Positions 6,377 to 13,910 of a stretch of DNA of 15,694 bases are shown here, piece by piece. The first letter of the stretch is position 1, and the number at the start of each line of letters is the position of its first letter. The stretch covers positions 1 to 15,694 of the forward strand of contig DASUZD010000179.1 of NCBI GenBank assembly GCA_036377055.1. Reading direction: 5' to 3'. Made by a program: the position numbers and the translations under genes. The notes beneath the pieces were generated by a model, which saw only the letters and a program-made list of their open reading frames with translations, did not search any database and was not told the origin of the DNA. The DNA comes from DASUZD01 sp036377055 (lineage in GTDB: Bacteria; Actinomycetota; Thermoleophilia; Gaiellales; Gaiellaceae).

Positions 6377-7447
6377 GTGAGATCCAGGACGATCGTCGTC
6401 CTCGAGGGGGACGAGACCGGGCAGGAGCTGCTCGAGGAGGCGGTCCGGGCGCTCGCGCCGGACGTCGTCGGACTCGAGCTCGACCTCCCTCGATTCGACC
6501 TCTCGCTCGAGTCGCGGCGCGCGACGCGAAACGCGGTCGTCCACGAGGCGGCGGCGGCGATCCGCGAGCACGGTCTCGGCCTCAAGGCGGCCACGATCAC
6601 TCCCGAGGGCCGGGACGACGTCGGCTCCCCGAACCGGATCCTGCGCGAGGAGATCGGCGGCAAGGTGATCGTCCGCACCGGCCGTCGCATCCCCGGGGTC
6701 GTCCCGCTCGGGGGCGTCCACGCGCCCATCTCGATCGTCCGCATGGCGGTCGGCGACGCGTACGGGGCGAAGGAGTGGCGCGAGGGCGAGGGCGACGAGG
6801 AGGTCGCATTCCGGACCGAGCGCATCGAGCGGAGCATCTGCCGCGCTGTCGCCGAGTTCGCGTTCCGACAGGCCGAGCGAGGCGGCGCGCGGGTCTTCGG
6901 CGGGCCGAAGTACACGGTCAGCCCGACCTACGAGGGCATGCTCAAGGAGGAGATGGACGCCGCGGCCGAGCGGCACCCGGAGGTCCGCTACGACCCGCAG
7001 CTGATCGACGCGACCTTCGCGCTCCTCATCGCGTCGACGGGCGACCCGATGGTGATCCCGGCGCTGAACCGCGACGGCGACATCCTCTCGGACCTCGTGT
7101 TGCCGCTCTTCGGCTCGATCGCGGGCTCCGAGTCGCTCCTCGTCGCGTTCGACGACGACTTCGTCCCGAGCGCCGTCATGGCCGAGGCCGCGCACGGGAC
7201 GGCGCCCTCGCTGCTGGGGAAGAACGTCGCGAATCCGATGGCGATGATCCTCGCGTCCGCCGCGCTCCTCGGTCAGGGCGACGAGGAGATGCAGCAGGCG
7301 GGTCGCGCGATCCGCGAGGCCTGCCTGGAGGCGGTCGCCGACGGCATCCGCACCGCCGACCTCGGCGGCCACGCCGGCACGACGGAATTCACCGACGAGG
7401 TGATCCGGCGCGTCCGCTCGAAGCTCGAGGTCTGGGCAGCGCTCTAG
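6377..7447 (+). CDS. Isocitrate/isopropylmalate-family dehydrogenase, probably isocitrate dehydrogenase
   Basis: A 356-aa member of the beta-decarboxylating dehydrogenases, which oxidise and decarboxylate 2-hydroxy acids such as isocitrate with NAD or NADP. The start GDETGQE (11-17) and K70-AATITP (70-76) resemble the isocitrate dehydrogenases of the eukaryotic-like class. SPNRILREEIGG (84-95) fits the substrate phosphate-free carboxylate-binding Ser and Arg. The metal ligands are likely D211, D235 and D239 (GDILSD). The cofactor loop is HGTAPSLLGKNVANP (273-287). The positions of the NADP-contacting Lys and Tyr of the E. coli enzyme are Ser278 and Leu279, so NAD use is the better guess. The start is the GTG at 6377, 7 nt after TAGAAT; there is no Shine-Dalgarno. 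The stop overlaps that of the convergent HD-GYP gene. Homoisocitrate or isopropylmalate dehydrogenase are alternatives. Confidence 0.87.
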   Translation: MRSRTIVVLEGDETGQELLEEAVRALAPDVVGLELDLPRFDLSLESRRATRNAVVHEAAAAIREHGLGLKAATITPEGRDDVGSPNRILREEIGGKVIVRTGRRIPGVVPLGGVHAPISIVRMAVGDAYGAKEWREGEGDEEVAFRTERIERSICRAVAEFAFRQAERGGARVFGGPKYTVSPTYEGMLKEEMDAAAERHPEVRYDPQLIDATFALLIASTGDPMVIPALNRDGDILSDLVLPLFGSIAGSESLLVAFDDDFVPSAVMAEAAHGTAPSLLGKNVANPMAMILASAALLGQGDEEMQQAGRAIREACLEAVADGIRTADLGGHAGTTEFTDEVIRRVRSKLEVWAAL

Positions 7448-8019
7448 GCCGCGGAGTGCTCGGCTACGAACGGGACCTCGCCGGCGTCCCAGGCGTCCGC
7501 GAACGCCTGCGCGACGACCGGGTCGAACTGTGAGCCGGTGCAGCGGTCGAGCTCGGCGAGCGCGGCGGAGGCCGTGAGCGCCGCGCGGTAGGGACGCCGC
7601 GAGGTCATCGCGTCGAAGGCGTCCGCGACCGACAGGACGCGCGCGGGCTCGGGGATGTCGGCGCCGCTCCGGCCGAGCGGATAGCCGCGCCCGTCCCAGT
7701 GCTCGTGGTGGTATAGGACGCAGTCGAGCGGGCTCTTGCCGCGGACGATCGGGGCGACGATGCGCGCCCCGACGACCGGGTGGAGCCGGATCAGCGCGAG
7801 CTCGCCGGCGTCGAGCGGCCCCGGCTTGCGGAGCAGGCTGCGCGGCAGGGTCAGCTTGCCGATGTCGTGCAGGAGCCCGCCGAGCCGGAGGCTCGCGAGC
7901 CGGCCGTCGTCCCACCCGAGGCGGCGGGCGAGGATCTCAGCGAGGCCGGTGACGCGAAGGGTGTGTCCGCCTGAATATGCGTCGCGCTCGTCGAGTGCCC
8001 GGGTGAGATCGCCGACCAT
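7444..8019 (-). CDS. Stand-alone HD-GYP domain phosphodiesterase
   Basis: A 191-aa protein consisting almost only of an HD-GYP domain, which in studied members hydrolyses cyclic di-GMP or related dinucleotides. Visible metal and catalytic residues are H19 (SGGHTLRV), H51-D52 with K55 (HDIGK), H80, H104-H105, then HWDGRGYP (107-114) carrying the GYP signature, and D133 in VADAFDAM. No receiver, PAS, GAF or membrane segment precedes it, so any input must come from a partner. ATG at 8019 is used; the frame extends only 13 codons upstream to the stop of the DedA gene and no Shine-Dalgarno is visible. It is the last gene of a minus-strand run with DedA (39-nt gap) and a glycosyltransferase. Its 3' end shares CTAG with the convergent dehydrogenase, so each strand reads its own TAG there. 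Confidence 0.9.
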   Translation of the reverse strand: MVGDLTRALDERDAYSGGHTLRVTGLAEILARRLGWDDGRLASLRLGGLLHDIGKLTLPRSLLRKPGPLDAGELALIRLHPVVGARIVAPIVRGKSPLDCVLYHHEHWDGRGYPLGRSGADIPEPARVLSVADAFDAMTSRRPYRAALTASAALAELDRCTGSQFDPVVAQAFADAWDAGEVPFVAEHSAA

Positions 8020-8058
8020 CCAGCTGAAGTCGTTCGCACCGCGGGGACCGAACCCTTC

Positions 8059-8631
8059 TCAGCCCATCTCGGCGCGGCGGCGCCAGACGTGGACGCCGAC
8101 GAGGCCGCCGATTCCGACGAGCGCCGCCACCGCTCCGCCGATCAGGCCGTACTTCGAGATCGCGTCACCGGCTGCCTTCCCGAAGAAGTACGCGACGAGG
8201 CCGATCCCGGTCGCCCAAACGACCCCACCGGCGGCGTTCCACGCCAGGAACCGCCACCACGGCATGTGGCTGATCCCGGCCATCCAGGCGCCCGTCACGC
8301 GCAGGCCGGCCAGGAAGCGCGCGAAGAAGACGGCCTTCCCGCCATGCCGCTTGAAGAACTTCTCGGAGGGCGGAAGGAAGCGCGCGAGCCACGGAAAGCG
8401 CATCGCGAGCCGGCGCCCGCCGGTGCGGCCGATCCAGTAGCCGACGTTGTCGCCGAGGATCGCCGCCAGCGCGGCGACGACGATCACGAGCTCGATCTCG
8501 AGGTGACCCCGGGCCGCGAGCACGCCCGAGGCGACGAGCGCCGTCTCCCCGGGAACCCAGACGCCGGCCGACTCGAGCGCGATGACCCCGAAGAGGAAGA
8601 GGAGCCCGTAGTGCTCGACGAGGTGGGTCAC
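8059..8631 (-). CDS. DedA-family (VTT domain) integral membrane protein
   Basis: A 190-aa inner-membrane protein of the DedA family, implicated in phospholipid (undecaprenyl phosphate or phosphatidylethanolamine) flipping and membrane homeostasis. Family signatures are E20 with PGE (27-29) in the first re-entrant region, GDNVGYWIGR (about 60-69), then FFKRHGGKAVFFARFLAGLR with its conserved Arg residues and the following G. Several hydrophobic helices and a final helix ending in RRRAEMG complete the usual fold. The start is GTG at 8631, which overlaps the TGA of the upstream glycosyltransferase gene as GTGA, indicating coupled translation. The neighbouring lipid-linked GT-C glycosyltransferase makes a role in recycling a polyprenyl carrier attractive, but that link is inference. 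Confidence 0.92.
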   Translation of the reverse strand: MTHLVEHYGLLFLFGVIALESAGVWVPGETALVASGVLAARGHLEIELVIVVAALAAILGDNVGYWIGRTGGRRLAMRFPWLARFLPPSEKFFKRHGGKAVFFARFLAGLRVTGAWMAGISHMPWWRFLAWNAAGGVVWATGIGLVAYFFGKAAGDAISKYGLIGGAVAALVGIGGLVGVHVWRRRAEMG

Positions 8632-10604
8632 GGGGCGAGTCTAGGTGGCATGTAACGCGCCTCCGGCACCTGCGTCCTCGGGTCGGTGACGACGTCGAAC
8701 GTGCAGAGACGCTTGCCGAGCGGCCGGCGCGCCTTGGCGGCTACCGTCCCCGTCCAGCTCCCGCCCGGCGGCAGCGCGAAGGTGCGGAGCTTCGCATCGT
8801 TTCGGCTCAGCTCGACCCTCGCGCCCTCCGGGCCGACGATCTTCAGGCGCAGCGACCCACCGCGGCAGGCGTACGCGAGCACGCGCACGTGACCCGCGAC
8901 CCGCTGCGTCCAGACCGCCATCCGGAACGGCTGCCGCAGCCGCCAGAGGATCAGTCCGTCGGCGACGGTCGCAAGCGGCTGGCCCTGAAACTCGACGGGA
9001 TAGAGCGCTGCTGCGTACTCGGCACGCGCGGGCCGGCCGTTCGCCTCGAGCAGGCGCCCGTCCTCGAGCGGGCCGATCGACTCCTGCGGCAGGCCGCCCG
9101 GGATGCGCGCCGTGAGCAGGTCGTAGACGCGCGTCACGCGCCGGTTCCAGAACAGGTTTTCCCAGGGACCCGGCCAGTTGAACTCGCCGATGTAGACGAA
9201 CGCCGTCGGGCCGTGCGCCTCGCGGTCGATCCAGCGGTGGTCCGGCCCGGTCGAGATGCTCTCCAGGTACCGGTCGCGTCGCCCGATCTCCCTCGACGTC
9301 GCGACCGAGGAGGCGGCGAAGAAGACGAGCAGGGTGAGCGGGATCACCGCGAGCATCCGGCGCGGGAGGAGCGCGAAACCCGCAGTGGCGACGACTCCCG
9401 CGGCGACGAGGATCAGGTGGACGTTCGGCGGATGCGCGCGATCGGCGAGCCGGATCAGCGGGTAGAGCGTGAAGGCGTCCGGGAACGCCTCGGTCCCGAC
9501 GAAGCGCCGGACGGGGAGCGCGATCAGGAGCGCGACCGGGAGCGCGGCGGCGGCGACGGTCGCGACCCGAGGCCGGGGCGCGCCGAGCCCAAGCCACGCG
9601 GCGAGCCCGACGAAGAGGACCGGCGCGAGCGGGAGCAGGTTCCGCTCTGCGAGCAGCCCGACGTGCTGCGACGCGAAGAGCCCGACCTCGATCGGGAGCC
9701 ACAGGCAGAGCGCCGTCGCGGTCGCGACGTACGCGCGAAGCGCCGGCGAGCGGTCGCGGAGCGCGATCAGCACGACGAGCGTCGAGACGGGCACCGCCGC
9801 CGTCAGGATTACGACGTCCGCGTAGTGGTAGAGGACGAAGCGCGCGGCGCTGCCGAGGTGGTAGTGGGCGTGTCCCGCCGGCTCGTAGCCGCCGAAGACG
9901 CGGCTCAGCGGGCCGCCGTTCCGGAGCCTCCAGCCCGCCCACGCGAGCGCGAGGAGGACGAGCGCGCTGACCGCGGGCGCGAGCGCGAGGGCCGAGCGCA
10001 GGCGCCGGCGGAGCGCCGCGTCGAGCAGCGCCGCCGTCACCACCACAGGGAGCAGCACGAACGCCTGGAGGCGGGTCATCGCGGCGAGAGCGCACGCCGC
10101 CACGAGCAGCGCCTGCCGCGCCGCGGTCGGACGCTCGAGCGCGCGCGCCAGCGCGAACGCGGCCAGCACGACCACTGGGTAGAACGCGACCTCTGTCATG
10201 ATCAGGCCCGAGAAGGCGAGCCCCGGGATCGCGAGCGTGAGCGCGGCCGCGGCGAACGCCGACGGGCGCGAGGCGAGCGTCCGCGTCCACAGGTAGACGG
10301 GCACGGCCGTCAGGGACATGACGAGCGCCTGGACGAGCTTCAGCACGTGGTAGCCGCGCTCGAGGTTGCCGAGGCTAAGGGGGATGCCCGCGAGCGCCGG
10401 GTAGACGAGGCTGAGGAACCCGGACGGCTGTCCGAGCACGCGAAAGCGGCCGCTCGCCCAGAGGCTCTCGCCGTGCTCGCCGTAGATGACCTCGTCGGGC
10501 ATGACCCACGGCGTCGGCACGTGCGTTCCGCCCCAGAAGCGGAGGAGCGTCGAGACTCCGACGAGGATCGCGAGCAGGGTGGTGGCGGGGGACGGGCGCC
10601 GCAC
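8628..10604 (-). CDS. GT-C-type membrane glycosyltransferase (ArnT/PMT-like), substrate unknown
   Basis: A 658-aa membrane protein. An N-terminal signal-anchor-like helix (about 8-24) is followed by VMPDEVIYGEHG, whose D37-E38 matches the catalytic acidic pair in the first outer loop of GT-C enzymes that use polyprenyl-phosphate sugars. About ten further hydrophobic helices extend to about residue 420, with RNLLPLAPVLF and similar loops between them. The C-terminal 200 or so residues are soluble and end in a beta-rich module containing PEGARVELSRND and LPPGGSWTG, probably outside the membrane. Start choice: GTG at 10604 (MRRPSPATTLLAI) sits just before the first helix; frames reaching further upstream run antisense through pntAA. 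It heads a minus-strand run and overlaps the DedA gene by GTGA. The target (cell wall polymer, lipid or protein) cannot be read from sequence. Confidence 0.82.
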   Translation of the reverse strand: MRRPSPATTLLAILVGVSTLLRFWGGTHVPTPWVMPDEVIYGEHGESLWASGRFRVLGQPSGFLSLVYPALAGIPLSLGNLERGYHVLKLVQALVMSLTAVPVYLWTRTLASRPSAFAAAALTLAIPGLAFSGLIMTEVAFYPVVVLAAFALARALERPTAARQALLVAACALAAMTRLQAFVLLPVVVTAALLDAALRRRLRSALALAPAVSALVLLALAWAGWRLRNGGPLSRVFGGYEPAGHAHYHLGSAARFVLYHYADVVILTAAVPVSTLVVLIALRDRSPALRAYVATATALCLWLPIEVGLFASQHVGLLAERNLLPLAPVLFVGLAAWLGLGAPRPRVATVAAAALPVALLIALPVRRFVGTEAFPDAFTLYPLIRLADRAHPPNVHLILVAAGVVATAGFALLPRRMLAVIPLTLLVFFAASSVATSREIGRRDRYLESISTGPDHRWIDREAHGPTAFVYIGEFNWPGPWENLFWNRRVTRVYDLLTARIPGGLPQESIGPLEDGRLLEANGRPARAEYAAALYPVEFQGQPLATVADGLILWRLRQPFRMAVWTQRVAGHVRVLAYACRGGSLRLKIVGPEGARVELSRNDAKLRTFALPPGGSWTGTVAAKARRPLGKRLCTFDVVTDPRTQVPEARYMPPRLAP

Positions 10605-10643
10605 CCGCCCGATGATCGCCGAACCGCTGCCCGGACGCGTGAG

Positions 10644-10649
10644 TAGAGT
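10644..10649 (+). promoter_or_regulatory. Probable -10 box (TAGAGT) of the pnt operon
   Basis: TAGAGT ends 9 nt before the ATG of pntAA at 10659. No Shine-Dalgarno is present, so the mRNA is leaderless or nearly so. The 54-nt gap to the divergent glycosyltransferase start must also hold that gene's promoter. Confidence 0.48.
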
Positions 10650-10658
10650 TGCGCGTGC

Positions 10659-11750
10659 ATGAGGGTCGGTGTCCCGAAGGAGCTCGTGGCGGGCGAGCGA
10701 AGGGTGGCTCTCGTGCCGGAGACGGTCGCCCGGCTCGCCGGTGGCGGGTTCGAGGTGACGGTCGAGTCCGGCGCGGGCGCAGCCGCGTCCTTTCCGGACC
10801 AGGCTTACGTGGAGGCGGGCGCGACGATCGAGGCTTCGGCGCTGGAAGCCGACTGCGTCGCGAAGGTGCGCGCGCCGACGGACGACGAGGTCGCGAAGCT
10901 GCGCGAAGGCGCCGTCCTGATCGCGTTCCTCCAGCCGCTCACCGATCCCGAGGGGATCGAGCGGCTCGCGTCGCGTGGCGTCGTCGCCTTCGCGATGGAG
11001 TCGATCCCGCGCATCACCCGCGCCCAGCCGATGGACGCGCTCTCGTCGCAGAGCACGGTCTCGGGCTACAAGGCCGCGCTGCTGGCCGCCGACCGGCTGC
11101 CGCGGTTCTTTCCGATGCTGATGACCGCCGCGGGAACCGTGGCGCCGGCGAAGGTGCTCGTGCTCGGCGCAGGGGTCGCGGGGCTCCAGGCGATCGCGAC
11201 CGCACGGCGGCTCGGCGCGGTCGTCACCGGCTTCGACGTGCGGCCGGTCGTGAAGGAGCAGGTCGAGAGCCTCGGCGCGTCGTTCCTCGACCTCGGCATC
11301 CGCGGCGAGGAGACGGAGGGCGGCTACGCCCGCGAGCTGATGCCGGGCGAGCAGCAGCGCCAGCAGGACGAGCTCGCGCGGGTCATGTCCGACTTCGACG
11401 TCGTGATCACGACGGCGCTCGTGCCGGGGCGGCCGGCGCCGAAGCTGATCCCGGCCTCGACGGTCGATGCCATGCGGCCCGGCTCCGTGATCGTCGACCT
11501 CGCGGCCGAGGCCGGCGGGAACTGCGAGCTGACGACCCCCGGCGAGGTCGTCGAGCACGGCGGCGTGACCGTCGTCGGCCTTGTCGACCTGCCGAGCACG
11601 ATGCCGTTCCACGCGAGCCAGCTCTACTCGCGGAACGTCGCGGCGCTCCTCCAGCACCTCGCGCCCGGCGGGGAGCTCGCGCTCGACTTCGACGACGAGA
11701 TCACCGCCGGTGCGTGCGTCACGCGGCGCGAGAAGGTCGCGGCAGCTTGA
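10659..11750 (+). CDS. pntAA: NAD(P) transhydrogenase subunit alpha part 1 (NAD-binding domain I)
   Basis: A 363-aa soluble subunit that binds NAD(H) in the proton-translocating transhydrogenase, which uses the proton gradient to pass hydride from NADH to NADP+. The start MRVGVPKE and R14-R15 region match the alanine dehydrogenase/PntA fold. The RQD loop is complete, with R118, Q123 and D126 in PRITRAQPMD, followed by ALSSQSTVSGY. The nucleotide fold has GAGVAG (170-175) and the ribose-binding D193 in GFDVRP. Length fits the separate PntAA of three-gene systems. Alanine dehydrogenase is excluded by the RQD loop and by the next two genes. The ATG at 10659 lies 9 nt after TAGAGT. The stop TGA overlaps the next start as TTGA. 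Confidence 0.96.
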   Translation: MRVGVPKELVAGERRVALVPETVARLAGGGFEVTVESGAGAAASFPDQAYVEAGATIEASALEADCVAKVRAPTDDEVAKLREGAVLIAFLQPLTDPEGIERLASRGVVAFAMESIPRITRAQPMDALSSQSTVSGYKAALLAADRLPRFFPMLMTAAGTVAPAKVLVLGAGVAGLQAIATARRLGAVVTGFDVRPVVKEQVESLGASFLDLGIRGEETEGGYARELMPGEQQRQQDELARVMSDFDVVITTALVPGRPAPKLIPASTVDAMRPGSVIVDLAAEAGGNCELTTPGEVVEHGGVTVVGLVDLPSTMPFHASQLYSRNVAALLQHLAPGGELALDFDDEITAGACVTRREKVAAA

Positions 11751-12061
11751 GACCGGCGCTGGTCATCACCGAGCTCACGGTGCTCGTGCTGGCGATCTTC
11801 GTCGGCTTCGAGGTGATCTCGAAGGTGCCGACGATGCTGCACACGCCGCTCATGTCCGGCACGAACGCGATCCACGGGATCGTGCTGGTCGGGGCGATCG
11901 TCGTCGCCGGGATCCCGCACGAGACGACGTGGATCCGGATCGTGGCGCTCGCCGCGGTCGCGCTCGCGACGATGAACGTGGTCGGCGGCTTCGTCGTCAC
12001 CGATCGGATGCTGCAGATGTTCCGGCGCCGCGAGCCGCGCGCCGAGCCGCCGCCTGAATGA
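11747..12061 (+). CDS. pntAB: NAD(P) transhydrogenase subunit alpha part 2 (membrane domain IIa)
   Basis: A 104-aa membrane subunit with three hydrophobic helices (about 5-25, 41-55 and 60-85) and a basic C-terminal tail, FRRREP. The conserved segment ISKVPTMLHTPLMSGTNAIHG (about 24-44) is typical of PntAB. It forms part of the proton channel together with PntB. The start is TTG at 11747, overlapping the pntAA stop as TTGA; no ATG or GTG start upstream would give the right size, and the overlap mirrors the ATGA at the pntAB-pntB junction. A longer open frame over pntAA in this reading frame is a high-GC shadow. Confidence 0.94.
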   Translation: MRPALVITELTVLVLAIFVGFEVISKVPTMLHTPLMSGTNAIHGIVLVGAIVVAGIPHETTWIRIVALAAVALATMNVVGGFVVTDRMLQMFRRREPRAEPPPE

Positions 12062-13449
12062 CGCGCACCGACGGGATCGCCCTCGCGTACCTGGTCACGA
12101 TCGTGACCTTCATCGTGGCGCTGAGCTTCCTCTCGTCGCCGACGCGGGCGCGGCTCGGAAACCGGATCGGCGCCGCCGGGATGGTGATCGCGATCGCCGC
12201 GACGCTCGCGCAGCGCGGCATCCACAACTACCTCGCGATCCTGCTCGTGATGGCGGTCTTCGCGCCGATCGGCGCGTTCGCGGCGCTCCGCGTGAAGATG
12301 ACCGCGATGCCGCAGATGGTGGCGCTGTTCAACGGCGTCGGCGGCGGCGCGGCGTCGCTCGTCGCGCTCTCGGACTTCCACCACATCGAGCCCCGGCCCG
12401 GGCGGATCGCGTTCGACGTGGGACTCTCGATCGTACTCTCCGCGCTGATCGGCGCCGTCTCGTTCGCCGGCAGCCTCGTCGCGTTCGGAAAGCTCCAGGA
12501 GCTCGTCAGCGGGCGGCCGATCACGTATCCGGGGCAGAAGGTCGGGAACGGCGCGCTGCTCGCGGCGCTCGTGGGCGTCGGGATCGCCGTGCTCGCGGGT
12601 CCGCAGCGGCAATCGCTGGTCGCTGCGCTGATCCTCGGGGCGCTGCTGTTCGGCGTGTTGTTCGTTCTGCCGATCGGCGGCGCGGACATGCCCGTCGTGA
12701 TCTCGCTGCTGAACGCGTTCACCGGCCTCGCTGCGGCCGCGACGGGCTTCGTGCTCCACAACGACGTGCTGATCGTGAGCGGGATGCTCGTCGGCGCGTC
12801 GGGCACGCTGCTCACGATCCTGATGGGGCGGGCAATGAACCGGTCGCTCGCGAACGTCCTCTTCGGCGCGTTCGGAAAGGTTCAGGAGGGCGTCGGAGCC
12901 GGGCCCGGCGGGGACGGGGCCGTTCGTCCGACGACTCCCGAGGACGTGGCGATCATGCTCGCGTACGCGAAGCGGGTGGTCGTCGTGCCGGGCTACGGGC
13001 TCGCGGTCGCGCAGGCCCAGCACGACGTCCGCCGGCTCGCCGACGAGCTCGAGAAGCGCGGCGTCGACGTCCGGTACGCGATCCACCCGGTCGCGGGCCG
13101 GATGCCGGGGCACATGAACGTGCTCCTCGCCGAGGCGAACGTGCCGTACCCGCAGCTCTACGAGATGGATCAGATCAACCCCGAGTTCCCGCAGACGGAC
13201 GTCGCGCTCGTGATCGGCGCGAACGACGTCACGAACCCGGCGGCGCGGACCGACCCCGGCAGCCCGATCTACGGCATGCCGATCCTGGACGTAGACAAGG
13301 CCGAGCACGTCGTCGTCCTCAAGCGGAGCATGAACCCCGGCTTCGCGGGGATCGACAACGCGCTCTACACGGAGCCGCAGACGGTCATGCTCTTCGGCGA
13401 CGCGAAGGACTCCGTCACGAAGCTGATCGCCAGCGTGAAAGAGCTCTAG
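12058..13449 (+). CDS. pntB: NAD(P) transhydrogenase subunit beta (membrane domain plus NADP-binding domain III)
   Basis: A 463-aa subunit. The N-terminal half (about 1-270) is membrane domain IIb with eight or nine helices and the conserved segments KMTAMPQMVALFNGVGGGAA and GADMPVVISLLNAFTGLAAA. The C-terminal domain III binds NADP(H) through GYGLAVAQAQHDV, VRYAIHPVAGRMPGHMNVLLAE, GANDVTNPAA and VLKRSMNPGFAGIDN. Together with PntAA and PntAB it supplies NADPH at the expense of the proton gradient. The ATG at 12058 overlaps the pntAB stop as ATGA, so the three subunits are translated in series. No frameshift or missing motif is seen. A hairpin follows 3 nt after the stop. Confidence 0.97.
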   Translation: MTRTDGIALAYLVTIVTFIVALSFLSSPTRARLGNRIGAAGMVIAIAATLAQRGIHNYLAILLVMAVFAPIGAFAALRVKMTAMPQMVALFNGVGGGAASLVALSDFHHIEPRPGRIAFDVGLSIVLSALIGAVSFAGSLVAFGKLQELVSGRPITYPGQKVGNGALLAALVGVGIAVLAGPQRQSLVAALILGALLFGVLFVLPIGGADMPVVISLLNAFTGLAAAATGFVLHNDVLIVSGMLVGASGTLLTILMGRAMNRSLANVLFGAFGKVQEGVGAGPGGDGAVRPTTPEDVAIMLAYAKRVVVVPGYGLAVAQAQHDVRRLADELEKRGVDVRYAIHPVAGRMPGHMNVLLAEANVPYPQLYEMDQINPEFPQTDVALVIGANDVTNPAARTDPGSPIYGMPILDVDKAEHVVVLKRSMNPGFAGIDNALYTEPQTVMLFGDAKDSVTKLIASVKEL

Positions 13450-13910
13450 GGTGTCAGCCGCCTGAGGGTGGCTGACCCGTGCGAGGCCGTCGTACGCGTA
13501 CGTGAGCGGCAGGGCGTCCGACACGTAGCGGAGCCACGCGGCCATCCGCGTCGCGATCGACCAGAGGCCGAACAGGAGGAGCTGCGGGAAGACGAACGCC
13601 GGCATGAACTGCACGGCCTGGAACTCGGTCGCTGCGAACGCGCTGACGAAGAGACCGAGCGCCATCCCGAGGACGGCGCGACCGCGAGCGCGCCGACGAG
13701 GACCCGCGAGCCGTCGACGTCGAGCCCGAGCAGCCCGAACGCGATCGCGGACACGACGACCGCTTGGACCGCAGCGACGAGCGCGAAGGCGGCGCCGTAG
13801 CCAGCCAGGAGATCGAGCTTCGCAAAGCGGCATCGGCATCAGCCGCTCCAGCGTGCCGGTCGTCCGCTCGCGCAGCATGTGATCGACGTGACGAGGATCA
13901 TGCTGATGTC
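13450..13910 (-). pseudogene. ABC-2 type permease remnant (C-terminal part, frameshifted)
   Basis: Three reading frames must be joined to read a typical ABC-2 exporter permease. The pieces, in order on the minus strand, are: ISMILVTS, then LRERTTGTLERLMPMPL (from 13878), then KLDLLAGYGAAFALVAA with VVVSAIAFGLLGLDVDGSR, then AVLGMALGLFVSAFAATEF with FMPAFVFPQLLLFGL and YVSDALPLTYAYDGLARVS. The RERTTGTLERLM motif and the LPLTYAYD end segment are hallmarks of the family. Each change of frame implies a one- or two-base indel. The N-terminal half of the permease is missing and the last helix is lost where the sequence meets the pntB end. The reading is of a dead gene that once exported an unknown substrate; the same gene would be intact in relatives. 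Confidence 0.82.
13453..13476 (+). terminator. Possible hairpin terminator after pntB
   Basis: GTCAGCC (13453-13459) pairs with GGCTGAC (13470-13476) around a 10-nt loop, starting 3 nt after the pntB stop. No T-run follows, so it may be only an mRNA 3'-end stabiliser or chance in GC-rich DNA. Confidence 0.4.

Noticed and set aside
5243..7915. N-terminal extension of the small zinc-ribbon gene to 956 aa
   Set aside because: It crosses the topoisomerase and dehydrogenase genes out of frame; AAGGAGG before TTG at 5242 defines the true start.
8889..10646. 585-aa plus-strand frame antisense to the glycosyltransferase
   Set aside because: Highly charged Arg/Glu/Asp repeats without any domain, which is what a high-GC gene produces on its other strand.
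8628..11657. Upstream extension of the glycosyltransferase frame across pntAA (1009 aa)
   Set aside because: The added 350 residues are antisense to pntAA and Arg-rich without motifs; the GTG at 10604 just before the first membrane helix is the natural start.
11719..13878. 719-aa minus-strand frame antisense to pntAB and pntB
   Set aside because: Only its first part, from 13878 to about 13450, carries real (permease remnant) sequence; the rest is a shadow of pntB rich in Arg, Asp and His.
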